This document shows, piece after piece, positions 48,692 to 57,305 of a stretch of DNA of 64,000 bases. Source of the DNA: Mycobacterium basiliense (GTDB lineage Bacteria; Actinomycetota; Actinomycetes; Mycobacteriales; Mycobacteriaceae); contig NZ_LR130759.1 in assembly GCF_900292015.1 (NCBI RefSeq), positions 4,402,001 through 4,466,000 of the forward strand, in the 5' to 3' direction. The stretch's first letter is position 1. Each line of letters opens with the position of its first letter. Made by a program: the position numbers and the translations under genes. The notes below the pieces were generated by a model. That model was not told the origin of the DNA, ran no database searches, and saw nothing but the letters and a program-made list of their open reading frames with translations.

Positions 48692-49836
48692 CCGCTGTTG
48701 AGCATCGGCCGGCACTACTTCCCACCCTGGGCGGCGCCTTTTACACCAGTCCCGCCGTCTTTGCCGCCGAGCAGCAACACGTCTTCGAGAGTCTGTGGTT
48801 CTGTGTCGTGCGCGCTGCCGAGCTGGCCGAGCCGGGGCAGTTCAAGACGGTGCAGGTGGGACGGGAAAGCGTGCTGCTGGTGCGCGGCCGCGATCGGGTG
48901 CTGCGCGCGTTTCTCAACATATGCCGGCACCGCGGTGCGCTGCTGTGTACCGAACCCGAGGGTCAGCTGCGCCGCAATCTGCGCTGCCCGTATCACTCCT
49001 GGACCTACGGTTTGGACGGCACCTTGATGGCGGCGCCCAACATTGCCTCGTTCACCGACCCCGACGGCACGGCCCTCAACCGCGGCCGATATGGCCTGCT
49101 CCCGGTGGCGTTGCGGGAGTGGCTGGGTTACGCCTGGGTCTGCTTGGCCGACGACCCACCGTCGTTTGAAGCGGACGTCGTCGGCGTGGTCACCCATCGC
49201 CTGGGCGACGTGGAAGCCATCGACAACTATCGGATCGAGACACTGCAACTCGGCCGCCGAATGACCTACGACGTGGCGGCCAACTGGAAGTTGATCGTCG
49301 AGAACTTCATGGAGTGCTACCACTGCGCCACCATCCACCCCGAGCTGACCAGGTTGGTTCCGGAGTTCGCCCGCGGTCAAGCCGCCCAACGCTCGGTGGG
49401 CAGCGGAGCCGAGTTCGGTTCGGGTGTCGCCGGGTTCACCGTGGACGGCCGCGCAGGCTTCGCCCCCCTGCCCGGAATCACTCCGGAGCAGAACCGACGC
49501 TATTTCGCGATCACGGTCAAGCCGACGGTGTTCATCAACCTGGTCCCCGACCACGTCATCATCCATCGGATGTTCCCGACCGCACCCGACCGCACCGTCG
49601 TCGAATGCGACTGGCTCTACGCCGCCGACGTCGCCGCCGCCGGTGACCTTTCCCATTCGTTCGAACTGTTCCACCGGGTCAACGAACAGGACTTCGACGC
49701 CTGCCAGCGAACCCAACCCGCGATGTCCTCGCGCGGCTACCGAGCCGGCGGCGTTCTGGTGCCTGCCGAACATCACCTCACCGAATTCCACCAGTGGGTA
49801 GTCGCGCATATCGGTACGCCCGCCGAGTCGGGGTGA
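48688..49836 (+). CDS. Rieske non-heme iron oxygenase, glycine betaine/choline monooxygenase type
   Basis: The 382-residue alpha subunit has a Rieske [2Fe-2S] domain with ligands C79, H81, C100 and H103 (CRHRG...CPYHSW). Its catalytic domain has the mononuclear iron site H212 and H217 in [16 protein letters not shown]. That catalytic motif is characteristic of choline and glycine betaine monooxygenases (GbcA type), which convert betaine to dimethylglycine. The position next to dimethylglycine and sarcosine oxidases supports that reaction. A dedicated reductase (GbcB) is not found nearby, so electrons must come from a partner encoded elsewhere. Confidence 0.88.
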   Translation: MTAVEHRPALLPTLGGAFYTSPAVFAAEQQHVFESLWFCVVRAAELAEPGQFKTVQVGRESVLLVRGRDRVLRAFLNICRHRGALLCTEPEGQLRRNLRCPYHSWTYGLDGTLMAAPNIASFTDPDGTALNRGRYGLLPVALREWLGYAWVCLADDPPSFEADVVGVVTHRLGDVEAIDNYRIETLQLGRRMTYDVAANWKLIVENFMECYHCATIHPELTRLVPEFARGQAAQRSVGSGAEFGSGVAGFTVDGRAGFAPLPGITPEQNRRYFAITVKPTVFINLVPDHVIIHRMFPTAPDRTVVECDWLYAADVAAAGDLSHSFELFHRVNEQDFDACQRTQPAMSSRGYRAGGVLVPAEHHLTEFHQWVVAHIGTPAESG

Positions 49837-49874
49837 CCGCGGTGCCTCTGAGCAGCGGTATATCGTCGATCATC

Positions 49875-50684
49875 ATGGGGACAGGCGACAACGCAGATGC
49901 TCAGGCCGCCGAGCCGGACACCGTCCCCGCGGTTCAATCGGTTGATCGTGCCCTGCTGGTGCTCGAATTGCTGGCGGATATGGGTAAGGCGGGGGTGACC
50001 GAGGTCGCCGATGAGCTGGGGGTGCACAAGTCGACGGCCTCCCGGCTGATCACCTCGCTGGAGTCGCGCGGCTACGTCGAACAGCTGTCCGAGCGCGGCA
50101 AATACCAGCTCGGCATCGCGGTGTCGCGCTTGGCCCGAGCCCGCAGCGGTCACCTGGACCTGGTGAAGCTGGGTCAGGATGCCTGCGACAAGCTGGCCGC
50201 CGACCTGGGTGAAACGGCAAACCTGGCGATCCTCGACGAGAACCGGACAGTCAACATCGTCGAGGCGGTCAGCACCGCCGAGATCGCGCTACAGACGTGG
50301 GTGGGTCAAAGCTGTCCGGCACACGCCACCTCGGCCGGCAAGGTATTGCTGGCCGGCCTGGACGCCGACGAGGTGCGTGATCGGCTCGGCACGACGCTGG
50401 AAGGCTTCACCGAAAACACCATCGTGGCCATCGATGCGCTGGAAGCCGAACTCGCGGCCACCCGCGACGCCGGCTGGGCCAGCGCGCACGAGGAACTCGA
50501 AATCGGCCTCAACGCGGTGGCGGCACCGGTCTATGACGGCCACGGCCAGGTGGCCGCGGCGCTGAGCGTCTCCGGGCCGGCCTACCGGCTGCAGGCCGCC
50601 GATTTCGAGGAGGTCGCCAAGCAGACGATTGCGGCGGCCGACGGCATCAGTCGCGGATTGGGCTGGACCGACCGCAACTCTTAG
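49875..50684 (+). CDS. IclR-family transcriptional regulator
   Basis: The 269-residue protein has an N-terminal winged helix-turn-helix (about 18-75, SVDRALLVLELLADM...VHKSTASRLITSLESRGYV) and a C-terminal effector-binding GAF-like domain (about 95-260). It follows the Rieske gene by 38 bp and so is made with the enzymes it probably controls. A betaine-pathway metabolite is the likely effector. A GTG overlapping the upstream stop (49830 region) is an alternative start adding about 15 residues. The matching palindromes lie in front of the first gene of the set. Confidence 0.88.
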   Translation: MGTGDNADAQAAEPDTVPAVQSVDRALLVLELLADMGKAGVTEVADELGVHKSTASRLITSLESRGYVEQLSERGKYQLGIAVSRLARARSGHLDLVKLGQDACDKLAADLGETANLAILDENRTVNIVEAVSTAEIALQTWVGQSCPAHATSAGKVLLAGLDADEVRDRLGTTLEGFTENTIVAIDALEAELAATRDAGWASAHEELEIGLNAVAAPVYDGHGQVAAALSVSGPAYRLQAADFEEVAKQTIAAADGISRGLGWTDRNS

Positions 50685-50821
50685 TCGACCGGCCCGCGTA
50701 CTTGGCTGGGTCCCAAGATTTCGTTGAGCATCTGGCGAGGGTCGCGGTGCACCGTGTTCTTACGGACGTTTTCACCGGTGACAGCCACACCGGACTACCG
50801 GAGGCCAACGAGAAGGAGCCC

Positions 50822-51562
50822 ATGGTGTCGAACGACTTTCTGGCCCGAGTCATTGCCGCAGCGCGCGCCGCCACCGCGGCGGCGCTTATCGCTACCGGCG
50901 TCGCGGGTGGCGCTGCCGGTACGGCCGTGGCACTCGCCGTCCCGGCGGTGGCCAGCCCCGCCGCCCAGACCGAGGCCACCGCCACCGTCTTCGGCCAGCC
51001 CGACCTGGCCGCGCACTACTGGCAGATGCAGCACCTGGCCGATAACTGCGTGCTGATGTCGGTCGCCGACGTCGTCGGCCAAGTGACCGGGAACCTACCC
51101 TCCGAGGAAGAGATCGTGACGTTGGCCGAGAACACCCCCAGTGCGATGCACCCGGGCTCGATCTACATCCGCCCGAAGGCAAACCAGACCTGGGGCACCG
51201 ACCCGAGCGATGTGGTGGTCCTGCTGGCCCACTACGGCATCAGGGGTGCGGTCACCAATGCCGCCACCGAAGACCAGACCGGCGTTCCCACTGGCCTTTT
51301 GGCGATCGAGCGGTACCTCGGCGACGGCCACAAGGTGATCGCCACCGTCAACGTCGAAACCATCTGGGACAGCCCGGAGGGCGATCGTACGGCCCCGGAT
51401 CACTCGTTGGTCGTGACCGGTGTGGACACTCGCAACGCGACGGTGCACCTCAACGACCCGGCCTACCCGTCGGGGGCCAACAAGCAGGTTTCCATCGCCA
51501 CCTTCATGCAAGCCTGGAGGGCCAGCGACTGCGAGATGGTCGTCACGGTCAACGACAATTGA
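50822..51562 (+). CDS. Exported C39-like cysteine peptidase domain protein
   Basis: The 246-residue protein has a long Ala-rich signal peptide (about 1-46, ending PAVASPA) and a papain-like C39_2 domain. The oxyanion Gln and nucleophile are Q70 and C76 in QHLADNCVLMS, with His in DHSLVVTGVD and the third residue in LNDPAYPSG. AAGGAG lies close to the ATG; a GTG one codon later would be better spaced. Mycobacteria have several such secreted proteins of unknown substrate. It follows the IclR gene by 137 bp and is not obviously part of the betaine set. Confidence 0.78.
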   Translation: MVSNDFLARVIAAARAATAAALIATGVAGGAAGTAVALAVPAVASPAAQTEATATVFGQPDLAAHYWQMQHLADNCVLMSVADVVGQVTGNLPSEEEIVTLAENTPSAMHPGSIYIRPKANQTWGTDPSDVVVLLAHYGIRGAVTNAATEDQTGVPTGLLAIERYLGDGHKVIATVNVETIWDSPEGDRTAPDHSLVVTGVDTRNATVHLNDPAYPSGANKQVSIATFMQAWRASDCEMVVTVNDN

Positions 51563-51608
51563 TTGTCAGACCTGTTGTGGCACAGCAGTACCAGCGCAGT
51601 GCTAGCAT

Positions 51609-51632
51609 TTTCGTTACGATAGCGTTTCGTTA
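51609..51632. promoter_or_regulatory. Direct repeat, possible TetR operator
   Basis: TTTCGTTA occurs at 51609-51616 and again at 51625-51632, a 16-bp period, with ACGATAGCGT between giving partial dyad symmetry. It ends 18 bp before the GTG of the flavin monooxygenase, whose gene overlaps a TetR gene, so autoregulation through this site is plausible. Confidence 0.45.
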
Positions 51633-51650
51633 AACATTGGGGCCGGGCAA

Positions 51651-53153
51651 GTGGACGTGATGGTGGTGGGCGCTGGACCCGCCGGCCTCGGCTTGGCTTG
51701 CGGTCTGCTCGCGCAGGGCGTGCGGGTTCGGGTGGTCGACAAGGCCGCCGCGCCGGCACGCACGTCACGGGCGAACTTCCTACACGCGCGCGGCTCCGAA
51801 GTGCTCGACCGGCTCGGCGCACTCGGCGACCTGCCCGAACACTGTCTACGGGCGATGTCGATCACGACATACCTACATGGCAAGCCAACGCTGCGGCTGC
51901 GATTCGGCGATCCGGGGCTACGAACCTCGGCGCCGCCGATGGTCATCTCGCAGGCGAAAGTCGAAGCGGCCCTGCGAGACAGGCTCATCGATCTGGGCGG
52001 GCACGTCGAGTGGGGCACCCCGCTCGTCGACATCCGTCAGGACGCAGACGGGGTTGTCGCGACGCTGGGCACGGGCGAGCAAGCCCAGGCCGGCTGGCTG
52101 GCCGGCTGCGACGGTGCGGGCAGCGCCACCGGCCAGCTCGCCGGTATCAGTTTCCCCGGCGTCAAGCTCAGCGAGCGGTTCTTATTGGCCGATGTCCGCC
52201 TGGACTGGAATCTGGACAGATCGGGCACCAGCGTTTGGGTTTCATCGGTGGGGATACTCGGCGCGATGCCGATGCCCGACGGATGGTGGCGGGTCATCGC
52301 CTACGACCCCGACCGGTCCGACACCAAACCTACCGAGCCAGAAATCCTGGACCGGCTGCAGCAGATCCTGCCCGAACGCACCGGCATCGACGTGCGGGTC
52401 ATCGACGCCGATTGGCTGTCGATGTTCAGCGTTCACCGCCGCCTCGCCGACCGCTACCGCAGTGGGCGGGTGCTGATCGCCGGTGACGCCGCCCATACCC
52501 ACGCGCCGTTCGGCGGGCAGGGGATGCTGACCGGCCTCGGCGACGTCGAGAACCTGGCCTGGAAGCTTGCGCTGGTGGTGAACGGGCAGGCCCACAGCGC
52601 GTTGCTGGACACCTACCAGGCCGAACGGCGGCCGCTGGCCACCGAGGTGTTGCGGGGCACCAGCGCCGTCACCAAGGTCAACGTCGCAGAGGGCCGGGTG
52701 GGGCGGCTGGTGCGTGACCGGCTGCTCACACCGCTGTTCGGGCTGCCCGCGGTTCAACGCTGGGTCACCTACCGAACCTCCCAACTGTGGGTCAGCTACC
52801 GCCGCGGCCCGCTGTCGCAAAGGTCTCGGCCGACGACGAGACCTCGTGCCGGCGATCGCGTTCCCGACCAGGCCTGCGCCCGGATCGACGCCGGGCTGAC
52901 CCGCCTGCACGCCGAGCTGCGGGGCCATTGGGCACTGCTGCTGTCGGCCCACCCCGACGACACCGATCCGGTGCTGCTCGACACCGCACGAGCCCATCTC
53001 GGTGATCGGGTCACCGTTCTGCAAAGCGTCGACCCGGGGCAGGCCGACGGCTATCTGGTACGCCCTGACGGCCACCTGGCCTGGCGCGGCCGCAGGCGCG
53101 ATGAGCTGGACCGCTGGCTGCACCGTGCGCTCCATGCCGGACGGGTGCGATGA
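51651..53153 (+). CDS. FAD-dependent aromatic-type monooxygenase
   Basis: The 500-residue protein belongs to group A flavin hydroxylases (PheA/TfdB and polyketide hydroxylase types). The dinucleotide motif GAGPAG is at 7-12, the DG segment at GCDGAGSATG and the second FAD motif at LIAGDAAHTHAPFGGQG. The C-terminal ~100 residues form a thioredoxin-like tail typical of this group. The substrate cannot be read from the sequence. The GTG start lies just past a repeat that may be an operator, and its end overlaps the TetR gene by 4 nt. Confidence 0.85.
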   Translation: MDVMVVGAGPAGLGLACGLLAQGVRVRVVDKAAAPARTSRANFLHARGSEVLDRLGALGDLPEHCLRAMSITTYLHGKPTLRLRFGDPGLRTSAPPMVISQAKVEAALRDRLIDLGGHVEWGTPLVDIRQDADGVVATLGTGEQAQAGWLAGCDGAGSATGQLAGISFPGVKLSERFLLADVRLDWNLDRSGTSVWVSSVGILGAMPMPDGWWRVIAYDPDRSDTKPTEPEILDRLQQILPERTGIDVRVIDADWLSMFSVHRRLADRYRSGRVLIAGDAAHTHAPFGGQGMLTGLGDVENLAWKLALVVNGQAHSALLDTYQAERRPLATEVLRGTSAVTKVNVAEGRVGRLVRDRLLTPLFGLPAVQRWVTYRTSQLWVSYRRGPLSQRSRPTTRPRAGDRVPDQACARIDAGLTRLHAELRGHWALLLSAHPDDTDPVLLDTARAHLGDRVTVLQSVDPGQADGYLVRPDGHLAWRGRRRDELDRWLHRALHAGRVR

Positions 53154-53746
53154 CGGCCTCCCGGGGCCGCCCGCGAGACCCGGCGCTGGACGCCGCGATC
53201 CTTACCGCGGCGCTGGAGTTGTTTCTCGAGCACGGCATCACCGGCACCTCCATCGAGCAGGTCGCCAGGCGCGCAGGCGTCGGCAAACCCACCATCTACC
53301 GGCGCTGGTCCAGCAAGGAACGGCTGGTCTGCGACGCCATCGAAAGGTTCGTGCACACGGACATCCGTTGGCCGACAACGCAAGAGATCGCCAGCATCGA
53401 GCCCGACGAGCTGGTGCTGCGCAATATCGACGCGGCCGCGCGCACCGCCGCGGACCCCGTTTTCCGTGCGCTCGTCGCGCAGGTTTACGGCTCCGCGGTG
53501 ACCCATCCGGCGCTGCTAACGACCTATTGGGACAGCTACATCCTGCCGCGCCGCAAGCTCGTGCTGGCGATGCTGAAGCGGGCGCAAGCCAACGGCGCCG
53601 TGGCGGCGGACGCAGATCTGCAGGTGCTCGTGGACATGCTCGCCGGCGCGGTGACCTACCGGGTCCTGCAGCCCCAACCAGCCACCGCGCGCCAGCTGAA
53701 ACGCTATTTGCAGTCCGCCTACCGCCAGGTCGGGTTGTTGCCTTGA
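53150..53746 (+). CDS. TetR-family transcriptional regulator
   Basis: The 198-residue regulator has the TetR helix-turn-helix near residues 24-55 (GITGTSIEQVARRAGVGKPTIYRRW) and a helical ligand domain. ATGA overlap with the monooxygenase gene shows a two-gene operon. It probably represses that operon until an aromatic or lipophilic ligand binds. Confidence 0.88.
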   Translation: MTASRGRPRDPALDAAILTAALELFLEHGITGTSIEQVARRAGVGKPTIYRRWSSKERLVCDAIERFVHTDIRWPTTQEIASIEPDELVLRNIDAAARTAADPVFRALVAQVYGSAVTHPALLTTYWDSYILPRRKLVLAMLKRAQANGAVAADADLQVLVDMLAGAVTYRVLQPQPATARQLKRYLQSAYRQVGLLP

Positions 53747-53881
53747 GCGTCGAGCGCGACCTTCGAGGCCGCGGCTAGCCGGTGGACGGTTGCCGCCGGA
53801 TCCCGGTTGAATCCGACGGCGCGACCGTGCGCGAGCGGGCACTTGTCAGGCCCGGTTTTGGGCCGCTCGCTGTGCGCGCCG

Positions 53882-55228
53882 TCACCGATCCGCGGACTCA
53901 CACCCATCCCCCGGCGTGGATTCGGCAGGCATCCGCTCCCGCAGGCTGTCGTAGATCGGCGGCGACCGCACCAGATACGCGGCAAGGACCGCCGCGGCCG
54001 TGGCGGCCATCATGGGCACGGCCACCGACGTCGTCGCCGTCATCTCGATGACCAGAACCATCCCCGTCACGGGTGCCCGAACGGTCGCCCCGAAGAACGC
54101 CGCCATGCCGACGAGTGCCATCGGAATCGCCAAGGAGGTGGCATCGGCGGGCCACACGGCGTTGAAGACCCCGACGAACAGCACTCCCCACAGGGCCCCA
54201 ACCGCCAGCAGCGGCGCGAACAATCCGCCCGGCACGCCGGCGGAATACGACAGCGGGCCAGCAAAGAACCGAACCACCAGGTATCCGATGACGATCGCTA
54301 GGGCGAACTGGTGGCCGCCGACGATCAGCTGCGTCATCGGGTCCCCGCCGCCGACCGCGCGCGGGTAGACGAACATCGCCAGCCCGATGACGGCGCCGAT
54401 CAGCGCCGCCTTCGCCAGGGTGGGAACTCGACACGCCCCGGTGACGTGGTCGAGAAACCAGAGCACCAAGCGGTTGTAGACCGACCCCAGACATCCGGTC
54501 AGCAGACCGAAGACGACGAACAGGGGAAGCCAGACAAGAGCCGGGGCCTTGACCCGTTCGACCAGGAAGTCGGGGTGGTTTCCCAGGATGAGCCGCGAAC
54601 ACCCGACGGCAACCGAGGCCGCAAAGACCGTCGCCAGCACGGTTTTCACCCGGAAGGACTTCGTCACCTCTTCGAGGGTGAACAGGGTACCGCCGATGGG
54701 GGCATTGAAAGCGACCGCCAGCCCGGCACCGCCCAAAGCCGTTTGCATCATTCGGATTTCGGGCTCAGCGAGCCGGGCCCGCCGGGCCGCCTCGGCGCCG
54801 ATCGCGGCGCCCATATGCACCGTCGGTCCCTCCCGGCCCAACACCAGTCCCGAGCCGATGGCCAACACGCCGCCGATGAACTTCGCCGGCAGTAGCCGAA
54901 TCAGCGGCGGTCGCGCGTCGCCGCGAAAGACCGCTTCCACATGCTGGATTCCGCTGCCAGCGGCCAGCGGTTCCCAGCGCACGATCAGCGCGGCGAGGGT
55001 TGCGCCGGCCGCCGCGGCCGCCGCGGGAACCAGCCAGCCCGGTCCGGGCAGCCGATGCGCCCAGTCGACGAAGTCGATCCGAATGGTGTCGGCCGCCTGC
55101 AGACACCAGCGGAACGCGCCCCCGACAAACCCGATGATCACCCCCGCGACCAACGAGGTGACGCAGATCAATACCGAGCCCCGCATGAAGTCGGCCGGCT
55201 CGTCCGAGCCTGGCGTCGGCTCGGTCAT
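53882..55228 (-). CDS. ClC-family chloride channel / H+-Cl- antiporter
   Basis: The 448-residue membrane protein has about ten to twelve spans and ClC signatures: GSGIQ at 91-95, GREGP at 131-135 with gating E133, and PGGLFAPLLAVGALWG in the C-terminal half. It has no CBS domains. It is a relative of Rv0143c, though not necessarily its ortholog. It is convergent with the TetR gene. Confidence 0.9.
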   Translation of the reverse strand: MTEPTPGSDEPADFMRGSVLICVTSLVAGVIIGFVGGAFRWCLQAADTIRIDFVDWAHRLPGPGWLVPAAAAAAGATLAALIVRWEPLAAGSGIQHVEAVFRGDARPPLIRLLPAKFIGGVLAIGSGLVLGREGPTVHMGAAIGAEAARRARLAEPEIRMMQTALGGAGLAVAFNAPIGGTLFTLEEVTKSFRVKTVLATVFAASVAVGCSRLILGNHPDFLVERVKAPALVWLPLFVVFGLLTGCLGSVYNRLVLWFLDHVTGACRVPTLAKAALIGAVIGLAMFVYPRAVGGGDPMTQLIVGGHQFALAIVIGYLVVRFFAGPLSYSAGVPGGLFAPLLAVGALWGVLFVGVFNAVWPADATSLAIPMALVGMAAFFGATVRAPVTGMVLVIEMTATTSVAVPMMAATAAAVLAAYLVRSPPIYDSLRERMPAESTPGDGCESADR

Positions 55229-55644
55229 TGCGCGGCGCGCGTCAGTCCGCCGAGACCGTGGTTCTCCTTGCCCCGAAGATGCACGAGCACCCGTTCTCCT
55301 TCACCGCTTTACTGGCCGGCCTACAGTCTCGCAGATCGGCGTGATCGGCTGTGACCACCTCCGAAGCGACCCGCGACAACCTCGGTTCCGCGCTCGGTCC
55401 CTCATCCTGCGGTCCACCCGGCAACCCGATTGCGCGGCGGCTGCGCAAATCCTTGTGCCAGTCGGACCCGAACCGACACTAGGCGGATATTGAGTTTGTT
55501 CTTCTCGACGTTTGTTCGTTCAAGCTGCGTCGATGTTGGGCACCGGCCGTTCAGAGGGTTGGGGCAGAACACGGGTGAAAGTGGACTGTGTTAGCGCAAC
55601 CCGGTGAATGGCGGGCCTCGCCCAGGTCGCCCTAAGATCCGCGC
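55229..55644. other. Intergenic region between ClC gene and ESX-like remnant
   Basis: The 416 bp between the divergent ClC gene and the WXG-like remnant contain no convincing reading frame. It should contain the ClC promoter. GTG- and ATG-initiated frames here are short and lack family features. Confidence 0.4.
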
Positions 55645-55848
55645 ATGAGCTCAAGCGGACTCAAGGTGACGTCAGACCAACTGCGGCAGACAACCATCCA
55701 GTGGCAGGGGTTGAGCACCGAATTCACCAGCACGGCAACGTCTCCTGAGCAGCCGTTTCGACCCGCCACAGCAGCTATTGACGCCATCGACGCGGCAATC
55801 GGAGTCGGCGCACTCACCGCTAGCGGTCCACCGATTGTGCTGGCGTAG
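55645..55848 (+). pseudogene. Truncated small ESX-associated (WXG100/EspC-like) protein
   Basis: The 67-residue frame (MSSSGLKVTSDQLRQ...WQGLSTEFTSTATS...AIDAIDAAIGVGALTAS) resembles the first two thirds of a ~100-residue family of type VII secretion-associated helical-hairpin proteins. It then stops after an unrelated tail (GPPIVLA), so the second helix is cut short. The next frame begins 2 bp later, the usual spacing for such pairs. I infer a decayed gene; a short functional form cannot be excluded. Confidence 0.55.
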
Positions 55849-55850
55849 CG

Positions 55851-56065
55851 ATGCCACCAACCCGGTCGCAGCCGCAAGCCTGGGACATCGGGCATCTGAT
55901 CAACGCAGCCAACTACTGGACGAAGATGGCCATCACGTGGGAAAACATCTTCGCCCAGAGGCACAACCGGGCCCATACCACGAACTGGGAAGGACGGCGG
56001 TGATGCACTACGCACCCGGACGAGCGGTGACCTTGCAACCGTGACAACCAAAGCCGACCAGCTCC
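55851..56065 (+). pseudogene. 5' remnant of an ESX-partner gene, frameshifted
   Basis: From the ATG at 55851 the frame reads MPPTRSQPQAWDIGHLINAA and continues with YWTKMAITWENIF to WEG, then stops at 56001-56003 (50 residues). WDIGHLINAANYW...WEN.F is the N-terminal region of large mycobacterial secreted proteins encoded after WXG-like genes. About 20 bp later, another frame reads DLATVTTKADQLRN, which continues the same domain, so a small frameshift plus loss of the rest is likely. No further homology is visible before the DinB-like gene. Confidence 0.5.
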
Positions 56066-56205
56066 GGAATTGCCGCCCTAGAAGCCGACGTGTCGACACA
56101 ACCGACCGTCGCGCTGGCGATGTCGGCAGGCCTGACATTTGTTGGCCCATCGCCCATTGCTGAACCCAGCCTCATCAGGCGCGGCACCGGCCGAAAGGAG
56201 CACAG

Positions 56206-56748
56206 ATGATCTGGCGCGACGAACTGCTCGACCAGCTCGACTTCTACTGGGACAACCACCTGGCACCCAGACTGGAAGGGCTCACCGACGACGAGTACTT
56301 CTGGGAACCGGTATCAGGCTGTTGGACGATCCGGACTGCCGGTGACCAGCCCATGATCGACTGGCAATGGCCGCTCCCGGAACATCCGCCGTTGACCACG
56401 ATCGCCTGGCGACTGGCCCATATCGCCATCCCAGTGTTCGGTATCCGCGCCAGCGCCCACTTCGGCGACGGCTCGTTGACCATCGCCACTGCGAACTGGC
56501 CAGCCACTGCCGAAGACGGTCTCAACGCCCTGCGCGAGCACTACCTCGCTTGGCGCGACGGCGTGCAGTCGCTCAACGATGCAACGCTGCAACAGCCTGT
56601 CGGTGAAGCCGAAGGCCCATGGGCCGAACGGCCCATGGCAACACTGGTCTTGCACATCAATCGCGAAGTCATGCACCATGGCGGCGAGATCGCCCTGCTC
56701 CGCGACCTCTATCGTGCAAGGGCCTCGGAGGGAAGATCAAACCGGTAA
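56206..56748 (+). CDS. DinB-like (DUF664) putative metal-dependent transferase
   Basis: The 180-residue protein has the four-helix DinB/YfiT fold. Probable metal ligands are H72 in WRLAHIAI and H157/E161 in REVMHHGGEIALLRD. Actinobacterial members include mycothiol- and bacillithiol-linked transferases, but the substrate here is unknown. AAGGAG lies 6 nt before the ATG. It is the last host-type gene before the tRNA fragment that marks the integrated element. Confidence 0.85.
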   Translation: MIWRDELLDQLDFYWDNHLAPRLEGLTDDEYFWEPVSGCWTIRTAGDQPMIDWQWPLPEHPPLTTIAWRLAHIAIPVFGIRASAHFGDGSLTIATANWPATAEDGLNALREHYLAWRDGVQSLNDATLQQPVGEAEGPWAERPMATLVLHINREVMHHGGEIALLRDLYRARASEGRSNR

Positions 56749-57053
56749 CACAGGTATTGACAATTCCCTCGCTGAGCGCCATGGGGTGCGCAGTCGCGGG
56801 CGCTTGCGATGCTGCTGCGGACAGTTTGCGGACGATTCCGGCAATACGGTCGCCACAGCTGAGTAGATATGCCTCTCACCAGCGTCTATGCGGTGCCCCC
56901 AGTCGGACTCGAACCGACTTCAAGGCCCCGGCAGGGCTTCCGAAACCCGGTTTACCTGCTAAAATACATAACTGTAGTTCACCACAGTTGTCTGCAACTG
57001 TGGGCAGATTGTGGGCGCTCGGTGGGCAGAGCCAGGTCAGGAAGGAAATACTC
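56749..57053. other. Junction region: end of host DNA and start of integrated element
   Basis: This 305-bp stretch contains the tRNA 3'-end fragment (separate entry) and, to its right, an A/T-richer segment (56945-57010) with the inverted pair ACTGTAGT/ACCACAGT. Such a segment could carry arm-type integrase or excisionase sites. No gene is seen. Confidence 0.45.
56892..56918 (-). other. Partial tRNA 3' end, probable left attachment site (attL)
   Basis: Read on the minus strand, this 27-bp segment forms a complete T-arm (GTCGG-TTCGAGT-CCGAC), the acceptor strand TGGGGGC, a discriminator A and CC. No matching 5' acceptor (GCCCCCA) or anticodon arm follows at the expected place, so only the 3' end is present. 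Tyrosine-recombinase phages that insert into tRNA 3' ends leave such a core at one junction and the whole tRNA at the other. The intact tRNA is therefore expected at the right end of the element, outside the window. The tRNA identity cannot be read from this part. Confidence 0.7.
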
Positions 57054-57305
57054 ATGGCGATCAAGCTCAGCTTGCCGCAAGACGCAGGGCAACAAACTCA
57101 GGCGCTCGCTGACCAGCTCCAAACGATGATGAACGATCGGGACCAGCGGTACAGCGACCAAGAACTCCGCGATACCGCAATCAGCGCGCTGATCTCAATA
57201 GTTGCTGGCCTTGAGCGCGATGTTGCCGAATTGAAAGAAACGGAAGCGTCCGCGAAACGGCAAGCCACATGGGATGAGCTGCAGCGCAAGAGCTACGAAC
57301 GCTAG
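57054..57305 (+). CDS. Small helical phage-element protein
   Basis: The 83-residue protein is hydrophilic and mostly helical (DRDQRYSDQELRDTAISALISIVAGLERDVAELKETEASAKRQATWDELQRKSYER), with a coiled-coil-like C-terminal half. GGAAGGAAA lies just before the ATG. It is the first gene inside the left junction. I do not recognise a family. Confidence 0.65.
   Translation: MAIKLSLPQDAGQQTQALADQLQTMMNDRDQRYSDQELRDTAISALISIVAGLERDVAELKETEASAKRQATWDELQRKSYER

Noticed and set aside
48715..49809. 364-residue minus-strand frame opposite the Rieske gene
   Set aside because: It is a long shadow with His/Gly/Val-rich composition; the plus strand has the Rieske and iron motifs.
56850..56965. Complete tRNA gene on the minus strand
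   Set aside because: The T-arm and 3' acceptor are present, but no matching 5' acceptor or anticodon arm is found within tRNA length, so it is treated as an attachment-site fragment.
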